Below are positions 32,371 to 40,082 of a stretch of 42,233 nt of DNA, piece after piece. The notes below the pieces were generated by a model. The model was not told where the DNA came from. It was given only the letters and a program-made list of their open reading frames with translations, and did no database searches. The position numbers were made by a program, and so were the translations under genes. The stretch lies in the IMG/VR virus record IMGVR_UViG_3300043543_000122, positions 1-42,233 of that record, one strand, 5' to 3'. This stretch comes from a virus. Within the stretch, counting starts at the first letter, position 1, and the number at the start of each line of letters is the position of its first letter.

Positions 32371-32579
32371 CGTCGTAGCGACCTCTCGATAAATCGCTGA
32401 AGGGCGCGTGCTCCCGCTGCAGCCGGTGCATGTTTCTGCACGGCTTGTAATGCTTGGTTGGCATTGCATGTTGCGGCGTCAAGACCCTCCAACGACAAGG
32501 CGTAGTCGACATCCTCGCTGTCCATTGACAGCCTATTGACAGCGAGACGATACAGGTTACTCAGCTCTTCTTGCGTCAT
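32367..32579 (-). CDS. Small helical hypothetical protein
   Basis: This 70-aa protein (TQEELSNLYRLAVNRLSMDS, later NQALQAVQKHAPAA) is predicted mostly helical. ATG 32579 has GAGGT upstream, and its stop overlaps the resolvase start (ATGA). Co-translation with the resolvase hints at a DNA-metabolism accessory role. No family recognised. Confidence 0.65.
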   Translation of the reverse strand: MTQEELSNLYRLAVNRLSMDSEDVDYALSLEGLDAATCNANQALQAVQKHAPAAAGARALQRFIERSLRR

Positions 32580-32597
32580 GTCTACCTCATTGATGAT

Positions 32598-32891
32598 TCA
32601 GTAAGGTTTCTGCGGCTCACTCACCTCGCAGATATAGTGACTGAAACGACCGCCGCCTCTATGCACGGCGACGAACACCTTGGCCGGCGCGTCAAGCAAC
32701 ACAGCCTGATTGATGGGCCAGTTGATTCCGGTAATTGCGGCAAGGTGCCGCTGGACAACAGCATCTCCTACCGCGCTTAACACCCCATGACGCCGATGAG
32801 TGGTGGCAAGCTCGTGGGCAAAGCGACTGACGCCGACCTGGCGCTGATAGCCGCCGCCCAGCGGGACCTTGTCGGAAACAACGTATTTCAT
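32598..32891 (-). CDS. Hypothetical protein
   Basis: This is a 97-aa basic protein with His-rich stretches (ELATTHRRHGVLSAVGDAVV) and a strand-like C-terminal part (AKVFVAVHRGGGRFSHYICEV). The ribosome-binding site is weak (GAG). It is compactly packed between neighbours, which supports it as a gene. Function unknown. Confidence 0.6.
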   Translation of the reverse strand: MKYVVSDKVPLGGGYQRQVGVSRFAHELATTHRRHGVLSAVGDAVVQRHLAAITGINWPINQAVLLDAPAKVFVAVHRGGGRFSHYICEVSEPQKPY

Positions 32892-32898
32892 CGTGATC

Positions 32899-33297
32899 TC
32901 AAGGCAAGCTGCCTGCCAGTTCCATCAAGGACACTACACAATTGAACCGCTCGCGTAGTCTAGCTCTACTAAGCGCATGGACTACCTGGGCTTTTACAAC
33001 GACATATGCCATTTTCCCAGTGGATCGCTGGATGTTCGCCGCTATGTTGAGCAATCGCAGCGATCGAATTGCATCGCGCGACAATGCTCCGTCGACCGGA
33101 TCAAGGAACTTGCCAAGTTCCTCGATCTGTGCCTTTTTCACAGCGTCCGGCACCCACTTCGTTCCACCCGGCAGGACGAAATCGTCTTGCCCGGTGGGAA
33201 GGAACGTTAGATAGACACGACGACCGAAAACCGCGTCGTCTATTTTGCCAGCATAGCCGAGCGGGTTCGTTAGGGGCGAATCGTTTTTGTTAATCAT
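32899..33297 (-). CDS. Hypothetical protein
   Basis: This 132-aa protein starts at ATG 33297 in an ATGA overlap with the upstream stop, with GGAGGGATC before it. A longer reading from 33378 is rejected because it runs into that upstream gene. Features: VFGRRVYLTFLPTG, a helix RDAIRSLRLLNIAANIQRS and a C-terminal helix LRERFNCVVSLMELAG. No family recognised. Confidence 0.7.
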   Translation of the reverse strand: MINKNDSPLTNPLGYAGKIDDAVFGRRVYLTFLPTGQDDFVLPGGTKWVPDAVKKAQIEELGKFLDPVDGALSRDAIRSLRLLNIAANIQRSTGKMAYVVVKAQVVHALSRARLRERFNCVVSLMELAGSLP

Positions 33298-33881
33298 GAT
33301 CCCTCCACGATGGAGCGGAGATACCTGAATGGCAACCAGAGGGGATATAGCCTGGCCACTTCCAGCGCCTCGCGCCACTTACCGTCTGCTGCGAGAGAGC
33401 GGCAAGCTCGTGCCGCTTTTCGAACGTCTACATCCCACGTCGCGACGCAATCCTCCGGGCATGCCTCGTCAATGCAGCGAAAGCGTCCAGCGTCTACAAA
33501 CCTGTCCCACTGCTCCTCAATCATCTGCACCGTCCACGCGCCGGGGCATGGCTCCCCACGCCGCCACGACTCTTCCTTGTAAACGTTACCACGCGCGGAT
33601 ATATGGACAAGAGCTGCCGAATCTCCGCGCTTGCGCGCGACGATCCGCCCCATTCCTCCCCGGATGGTGTATTCCCCGTCTGAGGCGTTCCAGAAATCGA
33701 ACCATTCCAGAGAGTTAAGGAGTCGCTCGATTTCGTTGTCTCGATACGCCGGCCATCTCCCTAGCGGGATGCCAGCGGCTTGATAGAAGAACTCCCTGTT
33801 ACTACGATTGAAATTCAGTCGCAAAACGGCCTCTTGGGCCTGCGCCAGGCTACCAGCCCTATCAACTAATACGATGGACAT
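33294..33881 (-). CDS. Hypothetical protein
   Basis: This 195-aa protein has a strong ribosome-binding site (AGGAGG, 8 nt before ATG 33881). Notable are three Cys within GRFRCIDEACPEDCVATWDV (about 130-150), a possible metal-binding cluster, and many Trp and Arg residues. The C-terminal helices (KAARACRSLAADGKWREALE) look like a short TPR-type hairpin. Function unknown. Confidence 0.72.
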   Translation of the reverse strand: MSIVLVDRAGSLAQAQEAVLRLNFNRSNREFFYQAAGIPLGRWPAYRDNEIERLLNSLEWFDFWNASDGEYTIRGGMGRIVARKRGDSAALVHISARGNVYKEESWRRGEPCPGAWTVQMIEEQWDRFVDAGRFRCIDEACPEDCVATWDVDVRKAARACRSLAADGKWREALEVARLYPLWLPFRYLRSIVEGS

Positions 33882-33893
33882 TTTTACTTCCTC

Positions 33894-34406
33894 CTATGGA
33901 ACGCTCCAGGTATCGGCCAAAACGACCTTGTCCTGCAGAGCTACGCGGCGCGTCTCCGGCGTGGAGATCATCGCTGCAACGCGCTGATAGCGCCCCTGCA
34001 TTCCCATCTCGCGGATAGCAGACACGATGGGCAAGCTCACCCAAACGATGCCATTGATCAGCCGAGCGGCGGCGTCGAGCGCATCAAGAATAGCCAGCGC
34101 CTCTTGAGAGAGGCGTAGAGTGACGCGGGCAAACCGAGTGCCGTGGGCGTCGCGATGGACGACGACGGCGTTTTCGCCATCCAGGCCTTCCACCTTCAGA
34201 CGTTTAGCGAGGAGGGCAATGCGCTCTGCCTCAGCCCGTGACGGCGCGTAGACAGTGCCGTCGCTGAACTTGACCGGCGAAGGCGATCCTTCGCGTGGCA
34301 AGTGGGCCGAGGTTACGAAAACAGTCACACCGTTTGCAAGGCGGTGAACGCCGCAAAAGGCGACTGGGTCAATCATTGCGTCTTCGTGTGTATTAAACGG
34401 ATTCAT
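33894..34406 (-). CDS. Hypothetical protein
   Basis: This is a 170-aa protein with GGAGGAAAC before ATG 34406 and an ATGA overlap with the 43-aa gene upstream. Order: strands (FCGVHRLANGVTVFVTSAH), a helix (RAEAERIALLAKRLKVEG), strands (NAVVVHRDAHGTRFARVTL), then helices. No known motif. Codon use is like its neighbours. Confidence 0.7.
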   Translation of the reverse strand: MNPFNTHEDAMIDPVAFCGVHRLANGVTVFVTSAHLPREGSPSPVKFSDGTVYAPSRAEAERIALLAKRLKVEGLDGENAVVVHRDAHGTRFARVTLRLSQEALAILDALDAAARLINGIVWVSLPIVSAIREMGMQGRYQRVAAMISTPETRRVALQDKVVLADTWSVP

Positions 34407-34534
34407 GTTTCCTCCAGTGAAAATGCGCCCACAAACCCAGTTATGCCACCGGTCGCGGCATTTTCATCCGCTGTGGTGAACCACCGGTTCATGGGCAACT
34501 CCTTAGATAGCGCAAGAATATCGTCGAGCATCAT
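34403..34534 (-). CDS. 43-aa hypothetical protein
   Basis: This short frame starts at ATG 34534 (ATG ATG) with AAGGAG 5 nt upstream, and its stop overlaps the next start (ATGA). The product (MMLDDILALSKELPMNRWFT, then ADENAATGGITGFVGAF) has an N-terminal helix and a glycine-rich tail. Start signal and coupling make it credible despite its size. Confidence 0.6.
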   Translation of the reverse strand: MMLDDILALSKELPMNRWFTTADENAATGGITGFVGAFSLEET

Positions 34535-34535
34535 T

Positions 34536-34892
34536 TCATCTCCTTAGCTCCCTGGCAACATCTCGCCAAGTCACACACCACAGCTTAATGCGCGAGCGTG
34601 TGTTGTCCGCGAAGTAAACCATGTAGCACATTCCACGCTCGCTCCTCACCCGGCTCAAAGAAACGCGAAAGTGATCAGGGCACCCAAAGACTTTAAAGTG
34701 GTTGCTGTTAACCTGGCGCTCATAGATGCTATCCGGTATGCATCGGCCGTTCGGGATGTAGACGGTAGCGTAAGCGTCCTCGTCCACGACACCAAATCGC
34801 CATCGGACGGCAACCTTGATGGTGCCGGTGGCGATCAGAATAACCGCTAAAACTACCGGCGCCAGAGCAAGAACCGCTGCTGCCTTTTTCAT
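34536..34892 (-). CDS. Membrane-anchored or exported hypothetical protein
   Basis: This 118-aa protein starts at ATG 34892 (MKKAAAVLALAPVVLAVILI), with a basic start and a long hydrophobic stretch: signal anchor or signal peptide. The rest is a beta-rich extracytoplasmic domain with four Cys. An upstream GTG (34910) is possible. It is one of several envelope proteins in this block, perhaps for superinfection exclusion. Confidence 0.65.
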   Translation of the reverse strand: MKKAAAVLALAPVVLAVILIATGTIKVAVRWRFGVVDEDAYATVYIPNGRCIPDSIYERQVNSNHFKVFGCPDHFRVSLSRVRSERGMCYMVYFADNTRSRIKLWCVTWRDVARELRR

Positions 34893-34911
34893 AGCAGACC
34901 CCCCGCACACA

Positions 34912-35139
34912 TTACTGCAAACGCTCTTCGTGCCTCAAGTCTTCCCAGGCCTCGCAAGCAAGCTGACGGGCTTCTTTGAGAGAGCCAGGCTCGACCATCT
35001 CCAGTAGCACGCTGTCCGTGATAAACGAATGCACGGGGGCAGCCATGCTGTATCTAGCGAAGATAGCGCTAATGCGATCGCGAATGGCGAGATCAAACAT
35101 CAGGCGATCCCACGGTCGCTTATTAAAATCGAGCTTCAT
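34912..35139 (-). CDS. 75-aa hypothetical protein
   Basis: ATG 35139 has GGAGG 6-7 nt upstream, so I prefer it to the longer reading from 35217. The product is helical and charged (MKLDFNKRPWDRLMFDLAIR, C-terminal KEARQLACEAWEDLRHEERL). No family recognised. Confidence 0.65.
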   Translation of the reverse strand: MKLDFNKRPWDRLMFDLAIRDRISAIFARYSMAAPVHSFITDSVLLEMVEPGSLKEARQLACEAWEDLRHEERLQ

Positions 35140-35213
35140 CGAAATCCTCCATTCAAGAGCCACTATAGCGCTCCCATAGTAGCCGTTGTTGACAAAAGTA
35201 GCAGCGATAAACG

Positions 35214-35384
35214 TCACGACTCATCGTCTTCACGCTGGCTAATGAGATACGCTGTCCCCCACACAGCCAGCGTCGAGCCTATCCAGATGACCAGAGCCTT
35301 ATCATCGGTGAGAGGCTCCGGCGTGAATAGCAAAAGTAGAAATATGACTATCAAATGGACGATCACAAGGAAGAAAATCATCAT
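35214..35384 (-). CDS. 56-aa protein with two transmembrane helices
   Basis: This short frame starts at ATG 35384, overlapping the stop of the upstream gene (ATGA). The product is MMIFFLVIVHLIVIFLLLLF, a short loop, then ALVIWIGSTLAVWGTAYLI and an acidic tail. Two membrane helices in 56 residues resemble small holin- or antiholin-like or exclusion proteins. Below common length cut-offs but well supported by coupling. Confidence 0.65.
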   Translation of the reverse strand: MMIFFLVIVHLIVIFLLLLFTPEPLTDDKALVIWIGSTLAVWGTAYLISQREDDES

Positions 35385-35608
35385 CTGTGCCTTTTGCCGG
35401 CGCGAACCATGATCATCGCGAGGATGACAGCGCCGGTAATCATCACAGCCGCGCAGGTCGAGATCGCCATATCGCCGACGCTTTCGTAGGCAGGATGGTT
35501 ACCGGTGTCGTCTCCGCGCGAGCCGTAGACAGCTGCACCGTATTCACCCATGAGCGCAATTTGCCAACAGTCAGGGCTAGTCTGCGACGGGTTCGGCTTG
35601 CATTCCAT
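35381..35608 (-). CDS. 75-aa protein with one transmembrane helix
   Basis: ATG 35608 has GGAGG 6 nt upstream. The N-terminal 45 residues are polar with two Cys, then DMAISTCAAVMITGAVILAM forms a membrane helix and AGKRHR a basic cytoplasmic end. Coupled to the 56-aa two-helix gene, so the two small membrane proteins may work together. Confidence 0.65.
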   Translation of the reverse strand: MECKPNPSQTSPDCWQIALMGEYGAAVYGSRGDDTGNHPAYESVGDMAISTCAAVMITGAVILAMIMVRAGKRHR

Positions 35609-35885
35609 TTTCAGCCTCCGTTGACGGCGCAATCTTCACGACAGCAATACGCTCGCCGAGTTCGGGCCACCGCCGCGAGACAGCGAGAACGATGTAGTCG
35701 CAACCAGGCATCACCTCGACGGAGTAGCCATCGCGACCGACGGTCACGCCGTCCATGTTGTTGATTACCAGCACGGCAACGATCTCGCCGCGCTTCAACG
35801 ACTCAATTGACGCTTCGCGCAGCGCGTTGCTTTCGAGGACGACCGGGGCCGCGCTTCTCTCGATCGTATTTTTCTCTCTGCTCAT
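35577..35885 (-). CDS. Hypothetical beta-rich protein
   Basis: This 102-aa protein is supported by AGGAGG about 7 nt before ATG 35885. It overlaps the upstream gene by 83 bases in another frame, an unusually long overlap. It has strands such as GEIVAVLVINNMDGVTVGRD and CDYIVLAVSRRW. Function unknown. Confidence 0.65.
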   Translation of the reverse strand: MSREKNTIERSAAPVVLESNALREASIESLKRGEIVAVLVINNMDGVTVGRDGYSVEVMPGCDYIVLAVSRRWPELGERIAVVKIAPSTEAENGMQAEPVAD

Positions 35886-36066
35886 CCGTGAGCCTCCTGG
35901 TTGTTCGCACGGGCGCATCCGGCCCGATATACACCGTGCACGTTCTTCCATTCTCTGTCCATCTATATCTCCAGTATCTCTTTCCGCGCGAGCGATATGG
36001 CGTGATCCGTGCGCCGGCTCCGACGCGCTTAGCGCCGGCGACTGCCTCGCCTAGCCATCCGGGCAA
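35803..36066 (-). CDS. Small basic protein with phage YRWTENG-type motif
   Basis: This is an 87-aa protein. The core, YRSRGKRYWRYRWTENGRTC followed by TVYIGP, is a pattern I know from small phage and plasmid proteins (an aromatic/basic hairpin ending in YIG), perhaps nucleic-acid binding. The C-terminal third is a basic tail (KRGPGRPRKQRAAR, AT-hook-like GRPRK). Only a TTG (36066) without ribosome-binding site is available as start, so the N-terminus is doubtful. Confidence 0.6.
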   Translation of the reverse strand: MPGWLGEAVAGAKRVGAGARITPYRSRGKRYWRYRWTENGRTCTVYIGPDAPVRTTRRLTDEQREKYDREKRGPGRPRKQRAARSVN

Positions 36067-36104
36067 CGAGGGCGGCGGATACGTCGGCGGCGCGGCTGCC
36101 GCCG

Positions 36105-37334
36105 CTACTGTCCACGCCGCCTCCGTTTTGGGCGCGGTGCCTCTTCAGGCTCGTCTCCGTCGCCTGCCTCATCGAACGACGGAGCACCAAGGACATCGGC
36201 TGTTTCTGCATCATCCTCGCCGATGTCCGCCTCAATGGCGGCATCTGACGCGGCGATCGTCATCGCGCCACGCGGAGCTTTCAACTGCGGCTGCTCCCGC
36301 ACGCCGCGGATAGCGAGGGCGATCCTGCTCAGCCCCGACCGAATGCTATAGATTCGGTCGGCAATGGCATCTGCGATGCTGCGTCCACCGCCGATACCCT
36401 CGCCCCACCGGATTGACGACAACACGACGTAGGCTAGACCGGCGCTAGGCATCAGCGGATACATCGCTTCGCCAACACGATCTAGGCCGGGAATAGACTT
36501 GATTCCGGTCGCCGAACTCATCGTCTCCAACGCCACGATGCCGATCGCGCCTCCGAATGCGATCATCGCCATCGTATGCAGCGGGAGCGGTTCGGCGAGA
36601 CACAACACCCTAGTGAGAGCCAGCAAGAACGACAACTCCAGGATCGCCGAAGCAAAAAACGCAATCTCGGGCGGCATGCCACGCGTCACGCCGAAGTAAA
36701 CGCCGGCAGCCCACGTGGAGACCAGCAAAATAGCCTTGAGCGCGTTGCTGGCGTAGTGACCCAGTTCGGCTAGCAAATCTCCTTCACCCTCACGTCGCCA
36801 CGCAACAACAGTGACGACGGCCGGCAAAAGCACCAAACCAGGCAGAAAGCCCGCACCAACGCGGGCGATGTTGATCACCGCGTCCGGGATGGTGACGACA
36901 TAGATTGGCTGACCGGTGGCGTCGTAGCCAACCGGTGGGCTGGTCAGCGTCACGTCCAAACCAACCAACATCACCAAAAGTGGCAACCAAAACAGGAGCG
37001 TGATGATCGCCACCGACCGCACCGGCGCGTGATCGGACAGCATCAATAGCGCTACCATCGCTACCACGACCCCAACGGTTGAAATGGGGGTGAGGATGAC
37101 CATCGGCAGCGGCAGGCCGATGGTCATCGCCAGGCGCGCCACAGATGCGCCTGCGAAGACGGCCGCGGCAATTATGACGACCGCAACGACAATCGGTGCA
37201 GCGATGCGGGCCGCGCCGGCAATTGCGCCGGCGATGCGACGGGCTGCGACGCTGGCCATGTCCCCATGCGCGCCGGGGCCGTCGGGGATATCTGGGATAT
37301 CTGGGATATCCAGATGATCCGGGATATTGTTCAT
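36105..37334 (-). CDS. Polytopic membrane protein
   Basis: This 409-aa protein starts at ATG 37334 (GGAGAAG upstream), 2 bases after the lipoprotein stop. About seven to eight hydrophobic segments lie between 40 and 330 (PIVVAVVIIAAAVFAGAS, VGVVVAMVALLML, IITLLFWLPLLVMLVGL, and so on). The N-terminus has DIPDIPDIPD repeats, and the C-terminus is an acidic then basic cytoplasmic tail (GDGDEPEEAPRPKRRRRG). Large multi-helix membrane proteins are rare in phages. Pairing with a lipoprotein suggests a membrane complex. Function unknown. Confidence 0.75.
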   Translation of the reverse strand: MNNIPDHLDIPDIPDIPDGPGAHGDMASVAARRIAGAIAGAARIAAPIVVAVVIIAAAVFAGASVARLAMTIGLPLPMVILTPISTVGVVVAMVALLMLSDHAPVRSVAIITLLFWLPLLVMLVGLDVTLTSPPVGYDATGQPIYVVTIPDAVINIARVGAGFLPGLVLLPAVVTVVAWRREGEGDLLAELGHYASNALKAILLVSTWAAGVYFGVTRGMPPEIAFFASAILELSFLLALTRVLCLAEPLPLHTMAMIAFGGAIGIVALETMSSATGIKSIPGLDRVGEAMYPLMPSAGLAYVVLSSIRWGEGIGGGRSIADAIADRIYSIRSGLSRIALAIRGVREQPQLKAPRGAMTIAASDAAIEADIGEDDAETADVLGAPSFDEAGDGDEPEEAPRPKRRRRGQ

Positions 37335-37336
37335 TT

Positions 37337-37705
37337 TCACTTCTCCATGCGCCGAGATACCGCCCGGCCGATCCATGTTGCCCAAATCAAGACGAAAATT
37401 ACCCCCAGCAACGCGACAGCGATCCACGTCGGGTCGGCATTCTGACCGCCATATGTGGCGGGTGACTGATCTTCGCCCCGTATATGTTGTTGGTGCAATT
37501 TCTGCTCCGTTGTTGGTGCAATTTCGGATACCGCGGTTGCCAAATCTAGAATGGCCAGTTGGTCGTCGTCCGTTGTTGGTGCAATTTCTGGGGTTGTTGG
37601 TGCAATTTCGGCCCCCAACCTGGCGGAGCCAGGACGGAGAGCGGCCGAGCCGTCGCTGCACCCAACGAGCAGAGCGGCGAGGGAAAGAATGACGAGCCTA
37701 TTCAT
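37337..37705 (-). CDS. Lipoprotein with C-terminal membrane helix
   Basis: This is a 122-aa protein. It starts MNRLVILSLAALLVGCSDGS, a signal peptide with lipobox LVGC (Cys16 would be lipidated). The middle carries three EIAPTT motifs, and near the C-terminus WIAVALLGVIFVLIWATWIG is a membrane helix followed by SRRMEK. Anchored at both ends, it may bridge or organise the membrane protein encoded next. ATG 37705 overlaps the RHH stop by 8 bases. Confidence 0.7.
   Translation of the reverse strand: MNRLVILSLAALLVGCSDGSAALRPGSARLGAEIAPTTPEIAPTTDDDQLAILDLATAVSEIAPTTEQKLHQQHIRGEDQSPATYGGQNADPTWIAVALLGVIFVLIWATWIGRAVSRRMEK
37486..37609. repeat. Four copies of a 17-bp repeat, not all in the same frame
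   Basis: GTTGTTGGTGCAATTTC occurs exactly at 37486-37502, 37509-37525, 37572-37588 and 37593-37609, in two pairs. Three copies read EIAPTT in the lipoprotein, but the first is shifted by 23 bases and reads QKLHQQH. Identity kept across frames suggests the DNA or RNA sequence itself is the functional unit. Confidence 0.85.
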
Positions 37706-37880
37706 CGCGGATAGACCCCCTTTTTCGCTCGTATCGTCGCAGAAAAATGTCCACGGCTCGCCTAATAACCGCGCTACGCGAAATGCCATAGCGGGTGGCT
37801 ATGGCGTCGAGTTGAACAATGGTGTCCGGAGGGACAGCCACCATCACCAACTGTTTCCTCTTACGTGTTTCACTTGGCAT
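37698..37880 (-). CDS. Ribbon-helix-helix transcriptional regulator
   Basis: This is a 60-aa Arc/CopG-type protein: a strand (KQLVMVAVPPDTIVQLD) then two helices (AIATRYGISRSAVIRRAV, DIFLRRYERK). It would bind DNA as a dimer through the strand. It is the first gene of a segment with its own TATAAT and heads the lipoprotein/membrane protein genes, so autoregulation is likely. Confidence 0.85.
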   Translation of the reverse strand: MPSETRKRKQLVMVAVPPDTIVQLDAIATRYGISRSAVIRRAVDIFLRRYERKRGSIRDE

Positions 37881-37887
37881 ATGATCA

Positions 37888-37893
37888 ATTATA
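37888..37893 (-). promoter_or_regulatory. -10 box TATAAT for the RHH gene (leaderless)
   Basis: On the minus strand TATAAT (37893-37888) lies 7 bases before ATG 37880, with no ribosome-binding site. It provides an internal promoter in the 55-base gap after the VWA gene. Confidence 0.65.
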
Positions 37894-37935
37894 CGTCATT
37901 CGAAAGTTAAATTGATTAGGCCGTTGTCTCGGTAC

Positions 37936-39261
37936 TCACCCGGATATCATCATCTCCAAGGCCGTCAAACAACTGACTGGGTCGCCGCATCCATCGGCGT
38001 ATACCACTCGCCGTCGGATGTCGTCCGGCCAGTCTGCCAGCACCTTGTGCGTATCGCGGATGCGCGGACACTCCATCTGGTTGCAACCGAACGGCGACAA
38101 CCAGAACACCCGCGGCACAAGGTGGGCGAGGCGCAGGAACGTATCCTCGCCATCGTGATCGGCGGCGATCACAATCGCTCGGATGTTTCGCTGACGGATG
38201 ATCTGCTCGTAGTCCATGTCCGACAATCCGTCGGGCATGTATTCGATCGGATTGCCGTTCGTGTGCGACACGCACACGATGTCACCTTCGCTCAGCGTGC
38301 CGTAACACGCAACGGCAAAGGCGACGACACTTCGAGATAGCCTTCCCATGCTACCCGACACGTCGGGCAGGATGAGCAAAGCCGGGCGTCCTGACTCGCG
38401 TCTGCGGTCGCTCACAGTCCACGACCGCAGATAGCCGGCCGTCTTCGCCGCAACAGCGCGCGTGTTCCATCGCGGGCCCGACCTCGTCTCGCCGTCCAAG
38501 ATCATGCGACGAAACGCGCGGCGCGCACGAGCGATCATCGCGCGGTCAACCTCTGCGTCGGCGAACCGCGCAAGCACGCCGCCGGGCGACGGATCGGGAA
38601 CACGTGACAGCTGCGACAGCGAAATGAAGGAGCGCCGGATGTTTTCCGACGCCGGCGCGCCGTCGCCAGCGGACGGAACGGAATCACACCGTTGCTGAAC
38701 ATCGCTGTCCAGCGCCCCGCTGGTGGCTTCCTCTGACGCGTGCGACGCCGCGTCGAAGGCTGTTTGCCACGCTTGGCCATCCGGCATGCTTTCCTCGCCG
38801 CCGTCGTCGCCCGACGACGAGGCGCTACCCGGATGTTGTTCGGCAATCTCAGAGTCCCGGCCTTGGCCGTTCGAGGACGAATCCTCGCCCTGAATATCAG
38901 GGGTTGACTCAGGATCGCCAGCAGAATCTTGCGACTCTGCTTGGGGTTCGCCATCCCCGGCAGAGGAATCGGTATTCTCACTAGCGTTCGCTAGAGAATC
39001 CGATTCCTTCTGCTCGAGCGCATCCGCGCTCGCCTCTGCTGGCGACGACTCGTCGTCAGCAGGGGCGAGAGGAATGCGCGATAGATAGCTCTGGATTGCG
39101 GGCGTGACGGTCTCGGAAACGTAAGCCCATACATCGCCGCGAGTTGTCACGAACAACTCCACGGTTTGACCGTCAATGACGACGGTCATGTGCTCACGCC
39201 CTGCCATCATCTGCAAGGCGTAGGGCCAACGCGCGGGATTGAGCTTGATAGTTTTACCCAC
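37936..39261 (-). CDS. VWA-domain protein, CobT/NorD-like partner of the MoxR ATPase
   Basis: This is a 441-aa protein. An N-terminal domain (about 1-75) is followed by a long acidic, Ser/Asp/Glu-rich linker (about 75-200), as in CobT. The von Willebrand A domain starts at about 290, with the metal site DVSGSMG (300-306). GTG 39261 has GGAGG just upstream and overlaps the ATPase stop by 8 bases; the longer reading from 39300 is unlikely. MoxR/VWA pairs act as chaperone or metal-insertion machines. In the archaeal virus ATV a similar pair (p618/p892) assists tail development. Confidence 0.82.
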   Translation of the reverse strand: MGKTIKLNPARWPYALQMMAGREHMTVVIDGQTVELFVTTRGDVWAYVSETVTPAIQSYLSRIPLAPADDESSPAEASADALEQKESDSLANASENTDSSAGDGEPQAESQDSAGDPESTPDIQGEDSSSNGQGRDSEIAEQHPGSASSSGDDGGEESMPDGQAWQTAFDAASHASEEATSGALDSDVQQRCDSVPSAGDGAPASENIRRSFISLSQLSRVPDPSPGGVLARFADAEVDRAMIARARRAFRRMILDGETRSGPRWNTRAVAAKTAGYLRSWTVSDRRRESGRPALLILPDVSGSMGRLSRSVVAFAVACYGTLSEGDIVCVSHTNGNPIEYMPDGLSDMDYEQIIRQRNIRAIVIAADHDGEDTFLRLAHLVPRVFWLSPFGCNQMECPRIRDTHKVLADWPDDIRRRVVYADGCGDPVSCLTALEMMISG

Positions 39262-40081
39262 GGCGCCTCCACTCGCCCCAAAGCAGGGCTGAAATATCAC
39301 CCAGCGACTTCAATGCGACTTCGTCCTGGGCATCCTTCAACAGATACCCCCGGACAAGGAGGCGCACATCATCCACGTTGCTCGCCAGTGCCATTCCGCG
39401 TAGGAGCATTGCGCCTTCCTGCAGGGACGGCGACGAGCGGCCGTTTACGCGAATCAGATTCATCGCCTTAACAACGAGCCTGATCGCGCCAACAGGCGCG
39501 CCGGTGGTCTTGCGCAGCACGTCAGCTTCGACCTCTGGCACTAAATACGGCATCTCGTATCGGAAGCACCGCCGCTGGAGCGGCTCGATCAACTCTCTCA
39601 GGCCGTTGCTGGTGATAACCACAGCGAGCTGCTGTTTATTTGCCTGCCACCGCTCGCCGTGGCGGCCGTGGACGGTTCCGCTCTGGAGAAACTCCAGCAA
39701 CAGCGCGTCGCAGTGCTCAGGTGCCTTGTCCCACTCGTCCAGGAGCAGGACAACGTGCGTGCGCCGTGAGGCCAACGTAGCGCGCAGCAACGCGCCGCGC
39801 CGATAGGTCGCGCTCAGCGGCATATCGTGGCCGCCCGCGATAGCCGCGACGCGCGCCGGGTCAACCGCGAGGAACATATCCTCGTCTGACGTCCAGTGAT
39901 GAGCATAGTATTCGACAAGCCGCCCGCCCATGCCCTCAGCGAGGGCACGAGCGAACGACGTTTTACCGACACCGGGTGCGCCGGTGATGATGACAGCGCG
40001 TACGCCGTCATCGTCGCGTTCAGCCAACAGCCGAGCGGCCAAGCGGTCAGATGGGCGGAGGGTATACCAGGGTGCAAACAT
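39254..40081 (-). CDS. MoxR-type AAA+ ATPase
   Basis: This 275-aa protein has Walker A GAPGVGKT (34-41), Walker B LLLDEWDK (112-119), sensor-1 VVITSNG and the arginine region RRCFRYEMP. This is a MoxR/CobS-type AAA+ ring ATPase that remodels partners presented by the VWA protein encoded next. Start ATG 40081 follows the upstream stop by one base; ATG 40117 inside the upstream gene is an alternative. Confidence 0.85.
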   Translation of the reverse strand: MFAPWYTLRPSDRLAARLLAERDDDGVRAVIITGAPGVGKTSFARALAEGMGGRLVEYYAHHWTSDEDMFLAVDPARVAAIAGGHDMPLSATYRRGALLRATLASRRTHVVLLLDEWDKAPEHCDALLLEFLQSGTVHGRHGERWQANKQQLAVVITSNGLRELIEPLQRRCFRYEMPYLVPEVEADVLRKTTGAPVGAIRLVVKAMNLIRVNGRSSPSLQEGAMLLRGMALASNVDDVRLLVRGYLLKDAQDEVALKSLGDISALLWGEWRRRG

Positions 40082-40082
40082 C

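Noticed and set aside
37335-37661. 109-residue N-terminal extension of the polytopic membrane protein
   Set aside because: It reads the lipoprotein gene and the 17-bp repeats in another frame (NCTNN words). ATG 37334 has a ribosome-binding site and fits the operon.
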